A DNA stretch of 58,395 nt from a virus: the IMG/VR virus record IMGVR_UViG_3300033141_005199, positions 1 to 58,395 of that record. The stretch is one strand, 5' to 3'. A model generated the notes under the pieces. The model saw only the letters and a list, made by a program, of their open reading frames with translations, was not told where the DNA came from and did no database searches. This document shows, one piece after another, positions 21,903 to 28,292 of this stretch; the first letter of the stretch is position 1; the number at the start of each line of letters is the position of its first letter. Made by a program: the position numbers and the translations under genes.

Positions 21903-21908
21903 AAAAAA
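21903..21908 (-). terminator. Oligo-T terminator after the gene at 21928
   Basis: The minus strand reads CTCTTTTTTC just below the stop codon of the gene at 21928-22323, ahead of the PCNA promoter. Short T runs of this kind end archaeal transcripts. Confidence 0.4.
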
Positions 21909-21927
21909 GAGAATAATGTAACTTGGC

Positions 21928-22323
21928 CTAGTTGGTTCTTATGAGGATAAAGCCGTGTTCGGTCTCCTCATAATAGTCATCATACGCTGATAAGAAGTGA
22001 GCGAAACCATCTGATTTGACAGCCTCACGGCTGACGGCTTCAGCGTAGCATTCACCGTCTAGCTTTTCCCACATCATTCTTTGCAAGAAGTTCTTATTAA
22101 ACAATTCTGGCTCTGTTTCCAGATCATCCTCAACTCTGATACGTGCTAACTGCTCTGCTTTTTCCTCATTCTCAAGGACGATGAACTCCTTGTCCTCGTT
22201 TGTGTACACCTCAAAGTAGGGGATCCCCTCAACGTTGATTAAGTTCATATTGTTAACGAACTCGCCTGTAGACTTCTCAACATCGCCTCTCACAGTTTCA
22301 TACTCAAAACCTGCTTCCTTCAT
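21928..22323 (-). CDS. Hypothetical acidic protein, 131 aa
   Basis: This is a very acidic protein. A beta-rich core (GIPYFEVYTNEDKEFIVLE) and a C-terminal hairpin (ETEHGFILIRTN) recall small phage proteins that end the same way, without known function. It has its own GCTTAAATAA promoter at about 22354-22365 and a T-run terminator, so it is a single-gene unit. Confidence 0.7.
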   Translation of the reverse strand: MKEAGFEYETVRGDVEKSTGEFVNNMNLINVEGIPYFEVYTNEDKEFIVLENEEKAEQLARIRVEDDLETEPELFNKNFLQRMMWEKLDGECYAEAVSREAVKSDGFAHFLSAYDDYYEETEHGFILIRTN

Positions 22324-22353
22324 ATTTCATCGAGAATATAGGGGGCTAGTCAA

Positions 22354-22366
22354 TTATTTAAGCTTT
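22354..22366 (-). promoter_or_regulatory. BRE/TATA promoter of the gene at 21928-22323
   Basis: The minus strand reads GAAAAGCTTAAATAA, about 35 nt before ATG 22323. Confidence 0.65.
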
Positions 22367-22385
22367 TCCAATTCGTTAAACATAG

Positions 22386-22394
22386 AAAAAAAAA
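22386..22394 (-). terminator. T9 terminator after the gene at 22409
   Basis: A run of nine T on the minus strand follows the stop codon of the 22409-22822 gene by about 15 bases and precedes the next promoter. Confidence 0.5.
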
Positions 22395-22408
22395 GAGGAT
22401 AACTTAAC

Positions 22409-22822
22409 TCAATTAATTCTTAAAACGTGAAAATGACTAGCGTCAACGTTTAACGCCGTAAGCATCTTCCTGAGAAGCCCTAGCTGCTCCCGCTCAAGGC
22501 CCCGCTTATAATCCTCATCAGAGTCTGAGGCAACCCCCCACACCCCAGGCGTCTCAACATAGACGGGGATACCTAGCTCAGGGATCAATATCTCAGCCTC
22601 AGCCACACACCCCAACATGATCCAGTCCTCCCCGTATGCCTTGAGGCGTTTCTCGTCATCGCTGATCCATCGCTGTACTTGCTCCGGGTTCTCATCGTAG
22701 TCTTCTTGCGTATATTTCTGAGACGTGATTTTACCGTCAGGGCCGACCGTTGACTTTAGCCATGAGAGATCAGGGTGCTCATCCACACGCCACTTTACGT
22801 TTACCCTACGTAGCTCATTCAC
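22409..22822 (-). CDS. Hypothetical protein, 137 aa
   Basis: This acidic mixed alpha/beta protein contains DWIMLGCVAEAEILIPELGIPVY and ends in HFHVLRIN. No catalytic motif is clear. It overlaps a tiny upstream membrane-protein gene and is followed by a T9 terminator. Family unknown. Confidence 0.65.
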   Translation of the reverse strand: MNELRRVNVKWRVDEHPDLSWLKSTVGPDGKITSQKYTQEDYDENPEQVQRWISDDEKRLKAYGEDWIMLGCVAEAEILIPELGIPVYVETPGVWGVASDSDEDYKRGLEREQLGLLRKMLTALNVDASHFHVLRIN

Positions 22823-22902
22823 CGGTTACAGGCCTCCCGTTTCACTGTTTCCACCACGGCCACCCACGCAGCGGCGAGAAGTAAGACTAGGCTAGTCTGC
22901 AC
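22819..22902 (-). CDS. Tiny membrane peptide, 27 aa
   Basis: GTG 22902 overlaps the end of the upstream gene and TGA 22819 overlaps the next start, filling an otherwise empty gap. The product is one hydrophobic helix (TSLVLLLAAAWVAVVETV) with a basic end. Likely but unproven. Confidence 0.45.
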   Translation of the reverse strand: MQTSLVLLLAAAWVAVVETVKREACNR

Positions 22903-23134
22903 CCTTAGACCTCTCCTTATCCTTAAGGTGGTTAACGATCCGCGTCATAGCGATCACGGAGCTATAGCACTCGCCTAGGGGGACCCAGAACGTGAGCTCT
23001 TCTCCCGTCTCCTCAACCTGGACACAGTACCGTCTTTTTCCGTCAGGGCTATAACTGGTTATCCTCAACGGTTCATCCAGCGCCCTACTCAACGCCTTAA
23101 CAGCGTTCTCAAGGTTAGATTTACTCAACCTCAT
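22892..23134 (-). CDS. Hypothetical protein, 80 aa
   Basis: This small basic alpha/beta protein has an N-terminal helix, then LRITSYSPDGKRRYCVQVEE and a strand ELTFWVPLGE, a layout seen in small DNA- or RNA-binding folds. No family match is certain. Confidence 0.65.
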   Translation of the reverse strand: MRLSKSNLENAVKALSRALDEPLRITSYSPDGKRRYCVQVEETGEELTFWVPLGECYSSVIAMTRIVNHLKDKERSKGAD

Positions 23135-23187
23135 TCCTTATCCACCACTACAGACACTTGACGCATATAAAAGACTTTCGACTAACT

Positions 23188-23215
23188 AAAAAAGGGGGAA
23201 GGGGAAAAGAAAACA
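23188..23215 (-). terminator. Pyrimidine-rich terminator after the gene at 23217
   Basis: The minus strand reads a long pyrimidine tract (TTTTC, CCCCTTCCCCC, TTTTTT) directly after the stop codon of the 23217-23525 gene. Confidence 0.45.
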
Positions 23216-23216
23216 G

Positions 23217-23525
23217 TCAGCCGGTAATATCCACGTTAACCCCGGGCTCGACACGCATCCACAGCCACCGCCCCCCCGGCTCATCGTAGCCCACCGCCCA
23301 CACCGTCAACGTCTCCAACTCGAGGTAAACCCCCCTATATCCGTAGGGATCAGATAGGTCGAAGTAACGACTGAGGTCAACTAGCCCGTATTTTCTCTGA
23401 GTCCCCTCATCCAGCGGGCCACACCCAGTGCTAAACAATTCTTCATTAATGGGGGCCTCCGCAAGATGCCTTGGGCTCAACACGTTATCACCCTCACGGC
23501 ACCACTCAGTTATCCTAAGCTCCAT
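23217..23525 (-). CDS. Hypothetical protein, 102 aa
   Basis: This acidic, beta-rich protein contains YRGVYLELETLTVWAVGYDEPGGRW. A TATA box (TTTTATATATT, about 23558-23568) precedes it, so it is probably a separate unit. Family unknown. Confidence 0.6.
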   Translation of the reverse strand: MELRITEWCREGDNVLSPRHLAEAPINEELFSTGCGPLDEGTQRKYGLVDLSRYFDLSDPYGYRGVYLELETLTVWAVGYDEPGGRWLWMRVEPGVNVDITG

Positions 23526-23598
23526 ACATCACCACCATGAAGATAGGGACACAGCGAATATATAAAACCATCGATCAAAAAAAGATTATAGAAGGAGA

Positions 23599-23856
23599 TT
23601 ATAGGAGACTGGTCTCAAGCAGACGATCATAAACCACCTGTACATCAACGCAGGCCCTAGTAGCGGGGAGCTCGTAGCGGGGGTCATGGGGAGCCACCAC
23701 GCTACACGTCCCAGCGCTACGGCCCACAGGAAGCATAGTCACAACATCATGCACAGCATACACGTAATACCATCTACGGTTTACCCTCGTCCGCAGCACA
23801 CAGTCAGGATCACGGTACAGGGCCCACGCGATCCGCTCAACACTACGCCTATTCAA
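23599..23856 (-). CDS. Hypothetical protein, 85 aa
   Basis: This basic protein has helices at both ends and a central RRWYYVYAVHDVV strand pair. It overlaps the upstream gene by eight bases. An oligo-T tract at 23577-23583 lies after its stop. Family unknown. Confidence 0.6.
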   Translation of the reverse strand: MNRRSVERIAWALYRDPDCVLRTRVNRRWYYVYAVHDVVTMLPVGRSAGTCSVVAPHDPRYELPATRACVDVQVVYDRLLETSLL

Positions 23857-24139
23857 CGGGGAAAAACTCCCTATTATCAGCCACAGCCTTCAACGCCCAC
23901 AGCAGCCCCCTGTAAGCATCCCCACGGCACCGGTAACCCTTCCCGCTTTTCTGAACAAGCCCATTATAAACCCAGTAACGCCACCACCGGCCACAACGCA
24001 TCACAGCCGCCACACAGCCCCCAGGATGCACCCACCGAGTATGATCCTCAACATCATAACCACGGGTAAACCCCATGTGCTCCGGAGTCCTCAACCCAAG
24101 ACGCTCAAAATCCCAATCACCAAGCTCAACCATACACAT
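23849..24139 (-). CDS. Hypothetical protein, 96 aa
   Basis: This tryptophan-rich basic protein contains DWDFERLGLRTPEHMGF and CGRWWRYWVYNGL, with a few cysteines but no standard zinc pattern. A TATA box TTTATATATG at about 24171-24181 lies about 35 nt before ATG 24139. Family unknown. Confidence 0.6.
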   Translation of the reverse strand: MCMVELGDWDFERLGLRTPEHMGFTRGYDVEDHTRWVHPGGCVAAVMRCGRWWRYWVYNGLVQKSGKGYRCRGDAYRGLLWALKAVADNREFFPVE

Positions 24140-24142
24140 CAA

Positions 24143-24485
24143 ACATCACCGAATAAACCATACAGCCAACACATATATAAACCCACCGAACACACCCAAA
24201 ACCAAACAACCAAACCATAACAAGAAAAACCCACACCCATAAACCACGTCATAAAAACCAACCACACACCACACCATAAAAACCACGCCTAAAAACCCAC
24301 ACCTAAAACCTATCTTAAAACCTAGCTCCTTACCCTGTGTATGTGTTTCTCTATGGTGTGTTTGCTCTGCTATGTATGTTATGTATGGGTACGGTGTACG
24401 GGTGTATTATCTGTTTTCTATTATCTGTCGTATATGTTGTATGTATGGGGGGGTTGGTGTAGAAGGGTGTTTAAAAACTGGTTGT
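24143..24485. repeat. Strand-asymmetric low-complexity region with iteron-like repeats
   Basis: From 24143 to about 24330 the plus strand is almost free of G and consists of A and C. It includes about five imperfect copies of CATAAAAACCA / CCTAAAACC between 24240 and 24335. At about 24335 it switches abruptly to G+T-rich sequence, which continues to about 24485. No convincing gene lies in this stretch; the G+T-rich frame of 95 codons on the plus strand is a composition artefact and overlaps a real minus-strand gene. Such a skew switch with repeats is typical of a replication origin or a transcription switch. This is inference. Confidence 0.5.
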
Positions 24486-24644
24486 TTATTTATTTGAATC
24501 TGTTTGGGGGTGTGTTTGGGCCCTGTATTTGGCTAGTCTCTGTTCCTCACGTAGCTCTAGGCACCGTAGGCCGTGTTTACATCTCCAACACTTCATGCTA
24601 TACGCGTTATATTCTCCGAGGCACTTAGGCGTAGGCGTAGTCAC
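24486..24644 (-). CDS. Small zinc-finger protein, 52 aa
   Basis: GTG 24644 overlaps the stop of the upstream gene (GTGA) and the frame ends at 24486. The product contains KCLGEY, MKCWRCKHGLRC, a cysteine set able to bind zinc, and a polar tail. The translational overlap and cysteine pattern support a real gene. Confidence 0.55.
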   Translation of the reverse strand: MTTPTPKCLGEYNAYSMKCWRCKHGLRCLELREEQRLAKYRAQTHPQTDSNK

Positions 24645-24844
24645 TGTGTCGCCTCCCTGATGCTCTGCCGGCGGAAAGCCCTAATAGCCTGCTCCAAGTC
24701 CTTAAGCCACTTCTCAAACTCCTCGTCACCCATAAGGTGCCAATGAGATATGTAGTCGCGGCCTCCCCCCGGTCGGTCTACGCGCTCCGTTTTCACTATG
24801 AGGCTATGCCTGTTAACCTCAATACACTTGAAACGATAATTCAC
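24641..24844 (-). CDS. Hypothetical protein, 67 aa
   Basis: GTG 24844 overlaps the stop of the upstream gene; the longer open frame (to 24898) would overlap it by 58 bases. The chain has RFKCIEVNRHSLIVKTERV strands and a C-terminal helix. Family unknown. Confidence 0.6.
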   Translation of the reverse strand: MNYRFKCIEVNRHSLIVKTERVDRPGGGRDYISHWHLMGDEEFEKWLKDLEQAIRAFRRQSIREATQ

Positions 24845-25185
24845 CCCGCTATCAACTCCTCGTAGTATTCCCGGGCCTCGCCTAGACTCTCGAAGCACCG
24901 GCCCAGCTTAATCTCGGACCCGAATGTCCGGCCACGTAGACGTAGCACAGATACACCGTAGAGCTTATGTCCCAGGAATTCGCCCTCACTGAGCTCAACC
25001 ACCCGATTATATGTAGCCTTATACTCCAGGACATTAGGGGTTATAAGATTGTAGTGTGTCCGCAGCCAGCTGCGATACTGATCCTCAACCCATTTCGCCT
25101 GCTGCTCCTCGCAGTACTCTACGAAGGGCCTATACCTCTCAACCTGTTCGGCCAACGGGCTACGCCACACAAACTTATCACTCAC
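24841..25185 (-). CDS. Hypothetical protein, 114 aa
   Basis: This charged protein has an aromatic helical N-terminal half (RYRPFVEYCEEQQAKWVED) and a beta-rich second half (YGVSVLRLRGRTFGSE). It is coupled to genes on both sides. Family unknown. Confidence 0.65.
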   Translation of the reverse strand: MSDKFVWRSPLAEQVERYRPFVEYCEEQQAKWVEDQYRSWLRTHYNLITPNVLEYKATYNRVVELSEGEFLGHKLYGVSVLRLRGRTFGSEIKLGRCFESLGEAREYYEELIAG

Positions 25186-25187
25186 CC

Positions 25188-25370
25188 TTAGACCTCCTCC
25201 ATGTAGGCGAAGGATACATCCGCCAACGGATACCGTCCCCGCATATACTCCAGCAACCTAACCCTAGTTTCAGGGGAAACCTCACCCATACATCCATGTA
25301 CCCGTATATGAGCGTAACGAGGCTGATCCTCGCCCTCCCACTCCAGCCGATACCACAGCAACGTAGTCAC
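25188..25370 (-). CDS. Hypothetical protein, 60 aa
   Basis: This small protein has two strands (LLWYRLEWEG, YAHIRVHGCMGE) and a helix. Its GTG start overlaps the stop of the zinc-ribbon gene upstream (GTGA). Family unknown. Confidence 0.6.
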   Translation of the reverse strand: MTTLLWYRLEWEGEDQPRYAHIRVHGCMGEVSPETRVRLLEYMRGRYPLADVSFAYMEEV

Positions 25371-25528
25371 CGTCTACGCCCTCCAGCCGGCACATCACCA
25401 CAGCGCGGACACTCATAGCCCCACACCGTATCATATCGCCCACCCGGCCCCCGCACCAACAGGGTCCAAGCAGGCCCACCACACCGGGGACACTCCGCAT
25501 CCCCATATCCCACAGGCTTCTTCTTCAT
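25367..25528 (-). CDS. Small zinc-ribbon protein, 53 aa
   Basis: ATG 25528 to TGA 25367 encodes ECPRCGGPAW followed by YECPRCGDVP, a clear CPxC...CPxC zinc ribbon with a KKKP start and a basic end. It is the first gene of the minus-strand operon leading towards PCNA and lies about 40 nt below a CTTAAAT promoter. Confidence 0.65.
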   Translation of the reverse strand: MKKKPVGYGDAECPRCGGPAWTLLVRGPGGRYDTVWGYECPRCGDVPAGGRRR

Positions 25529-25865
25529 CTTGTTTTTCACCGACCCCCCCTAGGCCCCCCGGGGATTTAAGCTTTCCCCCAATAGTCTACATACACCTAT
25601 ATAGACCTATATAGACGAAAACCCCGAAAAAAGCCCCACTCCACAAAACAGAGCCAAGGAAAAAATATGACAACAAAGACTGAAACCTCCGCTATGGACT
25701 AGTTTTGTTTTGACGGGGTTTGGGTTTCTCTGGTGTTTATGGTTTTTGACGGTTTTTGGGTTGTGTTGGTGTTATGGTTTTCTGATGGTTTTTATTGGTT
25801 TCTGTTGTATTGGTTGGTTTGGGGGTATGGTTTATATAGGTGTGTGGTGTATTATGTTGGTGGTG
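25529..25865. promoter_or_regulatory. Divergent switch region with promoters, a 10-bp tandem repeat and G+T-rich DNA
   Basis: Genes to the left read leftward and genes to the right read rightward. The left promoter is GAAAGCTTAAAT at about 25563-25575 (minus strand). The sequence CCTATATAGA occurs twice in tandem at 25596-25615. From about 25690 to 25865 the plus strand is G+T-rich and non-coding. The right promoter is TTTATATAGG at 25831-25840. A small frame at about 25652 (11 codons) is not convincing. The region is a candidate control centre or origin together with 24143-24485. Confidence 0.55.
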
Positions 25866-26030
25866 ATGTGTATGAGTGGTGAATGTGAGGATTTGGATTA
25901 TGAGGGGTATGTGGCTGTGCTTAGGGCGAGGGTAGCTGAGTTGGAGGGGGAGAACGCGGAGCTAAGTGATCTCGTTAACCGTATGACGCAGCAGTATGAG
26001 GATGAGTTATATGGTTTATATGACTTATAG
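25866..26030 (+). CDS. Small coiled-coil protein, 54 aa
   Basis: The open frame extends upstream through G+T-rich DNA as an implausible cysteine- and phenylalanine-rich chain. The TATA box at 25831-25840 places the transcript start near 25861, so ATG 25866 (or 25872) is the start. The product is acidic with a leucine-zipper-like helix (VAVLRARVAELEGENAELSDL). It may regulate transcription as a dimer; this is inference. Confidence 0.55.
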   Translation: MCMSGECEDLDYEGYVAVLRARVAELEGENAELSDLVNRMTQQYEDELYGLYDL

Positions 26031-26062
26031 ATTTATTCATGTAGTGTGTTGGCGGGGGGTAT

Positions 26063-26767
26063 GTGGTTTTGAGTGAGTCTAGGTGGTTTAGGGTTGTTCA
26101 TAGGTTGCTGTGCGGTGGGTGTATGGGTGAGGTGGATTTGCTTCGCAGCAGGGTTTCTGTGTTGGAGTCTGAGCTGGGTGAGGCTAAGGCTAGGTGCGGG
26201 TTGCTGGAGCTTAGGCTGGATGAGTGCTCCGCTGAGCGTAGTCTGCTGTCTGCGGAGCTCGATGAGGCGAGGCGTAGCCTGGAGTACTCGGAGTGGGCTA
26301 GGCGTAGGGCTGTTGAGGCTGTGTCCGGCTTCGTTAAGCCCCCCGACTACTCTCCGTGGGCTGGGGCTGGCGTCACATATGATCCGTGGGGCGACGAGGA
26401 TCAGCCGCATGCATTATGCTCTATATCGGATAACAGGTACGTGGTGTTCAGCGAGGATGCGTGGGGGAGGATTCTAGACAGGCTCTACGAGTCCATCGAC
26501 GCCTCTACACCCCCATATAGCTCTGAGACGTGGGACTGCGACGACGAATCGTGGATGGCGTACACTGTGCACCGATTAGCATGTGTCCGAGCAGGCTTCA
26601 AATATAGTGGGTGCCTCGGCTACGCTAGGAGCAGGGGTCACGCCTACAACGCATACAGGTGCTCAGACGGTAGGTGGCTCCTCTGGGAGCCTCAGACAGG
26701 TGAAACCGTTGGGAGGCTAGGCGACCACCTCGGCGACAGATACAACACCTATAAGGTGATGATATAA
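26063..26767 (+). CDS. Coiled-coil protein with a papain/transglutaminase-like cysteine protease domain
   Basis: Residues of about 20-90 form a coiled coil. The C-terminal 110 residues contain TWDCDDESW, then RGHAYNAYRC and LLWEPQTGE. This Cys...His...EPQ order is found in small cysteine proteases of the transglutaminase/papain type, including MOA-like domains in phage proteins. It could degrade the host surface layer at release or entry, because a holin-like gene follows. ATG 26123 (MGEVDLL) is an alternative start after GGTGGG. Confidence 0.6.
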   Translation: MVLSESRWFRVVHRLLCGGCMGEVDLLRSRVSVLESELGEAKARCGLLELRLDECSAERSLLSAELDEARRSLEYSEWARRRAVEAVSGFVKPPDYSPWAGAGVTYDPWGDEDQPHALCSISDNRYVVFSEDAWGRILDRLYESIDASTPPYSSETWDCDDESWMAYTVHRLACVRAGFKYSGCLGYARSRGHAYNAYRCSDGRWLLWEPQTGETVGRLGDHLGDRYNTYKVMI

Positions 26768-26799
26768 ACCCACACAACTCATGACTTTTAATATAAGCT

Positions 26800-26810
26800 A
26801 AAAAAATTTT
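26800..26810. terminator. T-rich terminator between convergent genes
   Basis: AAAAAAATTTT gives seven T on the minus strand just after the holin-like gene, and a shorter T run on the plus strand after the protease-like gene. Confidence 0.45.
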
Positions 26811-26815
26811 GGTGT

Positions 26816-27094
26816 TTACTCACTCTGAGTCTTCGGGTACATGGAGGATAGAAGGTTCTCGATGACGTCACTGGCGCCGTAGCCGAGGGCTAAGGCAGCT
26901 AACTCGGTTCCATCCATGAGCCCGGATATTCCGCCGCCGACGGCGCCTAGGAATAGGAGGCTTATGGTTCTAGGTGTGCTTTCAGGCATTTTGCCGTCGC
27001 GGTATATCTGCACCGCCACCCTTGTTAACGCGCCTATGACTCCGCATGTGACTGACACTGTGAGCGGGTTTGACAGTAAAGCCGTGATACTCAT
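26816..27094 (-). CDS. Holin-like small membrane protein
   Basis: The 92-aa chain has two or three hydrophobic segments (ALLSNPLTVSVTCGVIGALT, TISLLFLGAVGGGISGLM, ELAALALGYGASDVI), a short basic loop and no cysteine pattern, a layout shared with small phage holins. It is the only minus-strand gene between plus-strand genes here and has its own AAATATTTATATAC promoter. Holin function is inferred from size, topology and the neighbouring cysteine protease. Confidence 0.5.
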   Translation of the reverse strand: MSITALLSNPLTVSVTCGVIGALTRVAVQIYRDGKMPESTPRTISLLFLGAVGGGISGLMDGTELAALALGYGASDVIENLLSSMYPKTQSE

Positions 27095-27158
27095 ATCTCA
27101 GTAATGCTCATCACAGTATATAAATATTTCCAGAGGTCTGCGACGCCTACGGGGTAAC

Positions 27159-27166
27159 GTATATAA
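27159..27166 (+). promoter_or_regulatory. TATA box before the gene at 27230
   Basis: CGTATATAAGACG is preceded by G-rich DNA and followed about 25 nt later by the probable transcript start near 27190, so the mRNA would have a leader of about 40 nt. Confidence 0.5.
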
Positions 27167-27229
27167 GACGTGGTTCAACGTATCATACATGGTGCTATGG
27201 GGGCTGGAGTCAAGGCCCGGTAAGGCGAA

Positions 27230-27742
27230 GTGTGTACTCCGAAGCCTCAGTGCACCGCATGTCCATCGTGGTGTGTAGTGTTGGCTAGTGACGTTAAGAA
27301 GATGTGGGTACAGGTTAGGGGTAAGCCGAATGTTGTCGGGTACGCCCCTAGGCTTGTTAAGAGGATTAAGGCTGGTAGGGTGAGGCGTGGATGGGTGTTC
27401 AGAGTCTACGTGTCTAGGAAGCTCCCCAAGAACATGCTGGGTGACGGCGACGTTATTCCACGTGAGATAGGCGGTGTACCAGTCGACGTGGTTGAGCTAC
27501 GCAGATATTTTAAGGATGAAATCATATATGGTAGCAACGTGGCGTTCTTCGACAGCTACTACGCTACCTGTATCTACGCGTTAAGCCTCCTCCTCCTACT
27601 CTCAACGACAACAGTGTTCTCAGCGCTGTGGCTGCTCACAGGCATAGAGGAGTGCCTGACATGCATGGTTGCTGGACTGGTTACATCCATCCCCCTGTCA
27701 TACCTCACGGTTGTAAGCCTCTCCATGCGTAAGGTTGGTTGA
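27230..27742 (+). CDS. Protease-prodomain-like protein with C-terminal membrane hairpin
   Basis: The N-terminus has a CTACPSWC knuckle. Residues of about 25-90 (VVGYAPRLVKRIKAGR, VFRVYVSRKLPKN, VIPREIGGVPVDVVEL) resemble the region that precedes the catalytic domain of trypsin-like proteases in many archaea and bacteria. No catalytic domain follows; instead two hydrophobic helices (YALSLLLLLSTTTVFSALWLL and MVAGLVTSIPLSYLTVVSL) end the protein. It may anchor or inhibit a protease; role unknown. GTG 27230 is the first start; ATG 27302 is an alternative. Confidence 0.55.
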   Translation: MCTPKPQCTACPSWCVVLASDVKKMWVQVRGKPNVVGYAPRLVKRIKAGRVRRGWVFRVYVSRKLPKNMLGDGDVIPREIGGVPVDVVELRRYFKDEIIYGSNVAFFDSYYATCIYALSLLLLLSTTTVFSALWLLTGIEECLTCMVAGLVTSIPLSYLTVVSLSMRKVG

Positions 27743-27763
27743 CGCGGACACAAACACGGCACC

Positions 27764-27775
27764 CATTTATATATC
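27764..27775 (+). promoter_or_regulatory. TATA promoter of the packaging and head genes
   Basis: CCATTTATATATCG lies about 40 nt before GTG 27808. It is the only clear promoter upstream of the terminase, portal and protease genes. Confidence 0.6.
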
Positions 27776-27807
27776 GCCGATTTGTTTACATAGGGTAGGT
27801 GAAGTAG

Positions 27808-28284
27808 GTGGGTGGAAACCAAGTAGACAGGCACCCTAAGAGAGATGAGATTCTTCAACACCTCGTTACACGTGACATGACTGTCAGGGAGATAAGTGAG
27901 AACTACGGTGTAACCGTTGACGCCCTCAACTGGTATAAGCGTAAATACTTGAAGCCACGCATCAAGCAGATAGATGAAGACGTGGTTAACGAGGTTCGCG
28001 AGGAGAATAAGCGGGAGCTACGTAAACTATTCTTCAAATATAGGGACGTGCTGGACGCCCTCCTCGCCAAAGCGGTGGACGACATACAGAGTGGCAGAAT
28101 CAAAGCCAACACAGTTAAAGACATAGTGACGTTGATCGACATGGTGACTAAGCTGACAGGCGAACAAGTTGTGAGGGTGGAGATGAAGCACACGTGGGGC
28201 AACAAGGTGAAGGACAACCCGAGGTTCAACCCAGAGGCTAAGGGCAAAATCTACACCATGGAAGACCTCGCTAAGATGAGGTAG
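27808..28284 (+). CDS. terS: Terminase small subunit
   Basis: The N-terminal 50 residues form a helix-turn-helix (VTRDMTVREISENYGVTVDALNWYKRK), followed by a long helical oligomerisation segment and a C-terminal KGKIYTMEDLAKMR tail. The 158-aa size and the position nine bases before the large terminase gene are as in other tailed viruses. The protein would recognise the viral packaging site and feed DNA to the motor. Confidence 0.8.
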   Translation: MGGNQVDRHPKRDEILQHLVTRDMTVREISENYGVTVDALNWYKRKYLKPRIKQIDEDVVNEVREENKRELRKLFFKYRDVLDALLAKAVDDIQSGRIKANTVKDIVTLIDMVTKLTGEQVVRVEMKHTWGNKVKDNPRFNPEAKGKIYTMEDLAKMR

Positions 28285-28292
28285 ATTCAGCG

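Noticed and set aside
24341-24628. Plus-strand frame of 95 codons rich in Cys, Trp and Tyr
   Set aside because: It lies in G+T-rich DNA that by itself yields Cys, Trp, Val and Leu codons, has no promoter or ribosome-binding site, and overlaps a coupled zinc-finger gene on the other strand.
27189-27278. A 29-codon frame starting at ATG 27189 near the TATA box at 27159
   Set aside because: It overlaps the longer frame at 27230, which has protein-like features. The short one shows none, although its position after the TATA box would suit a leaderless peptide.
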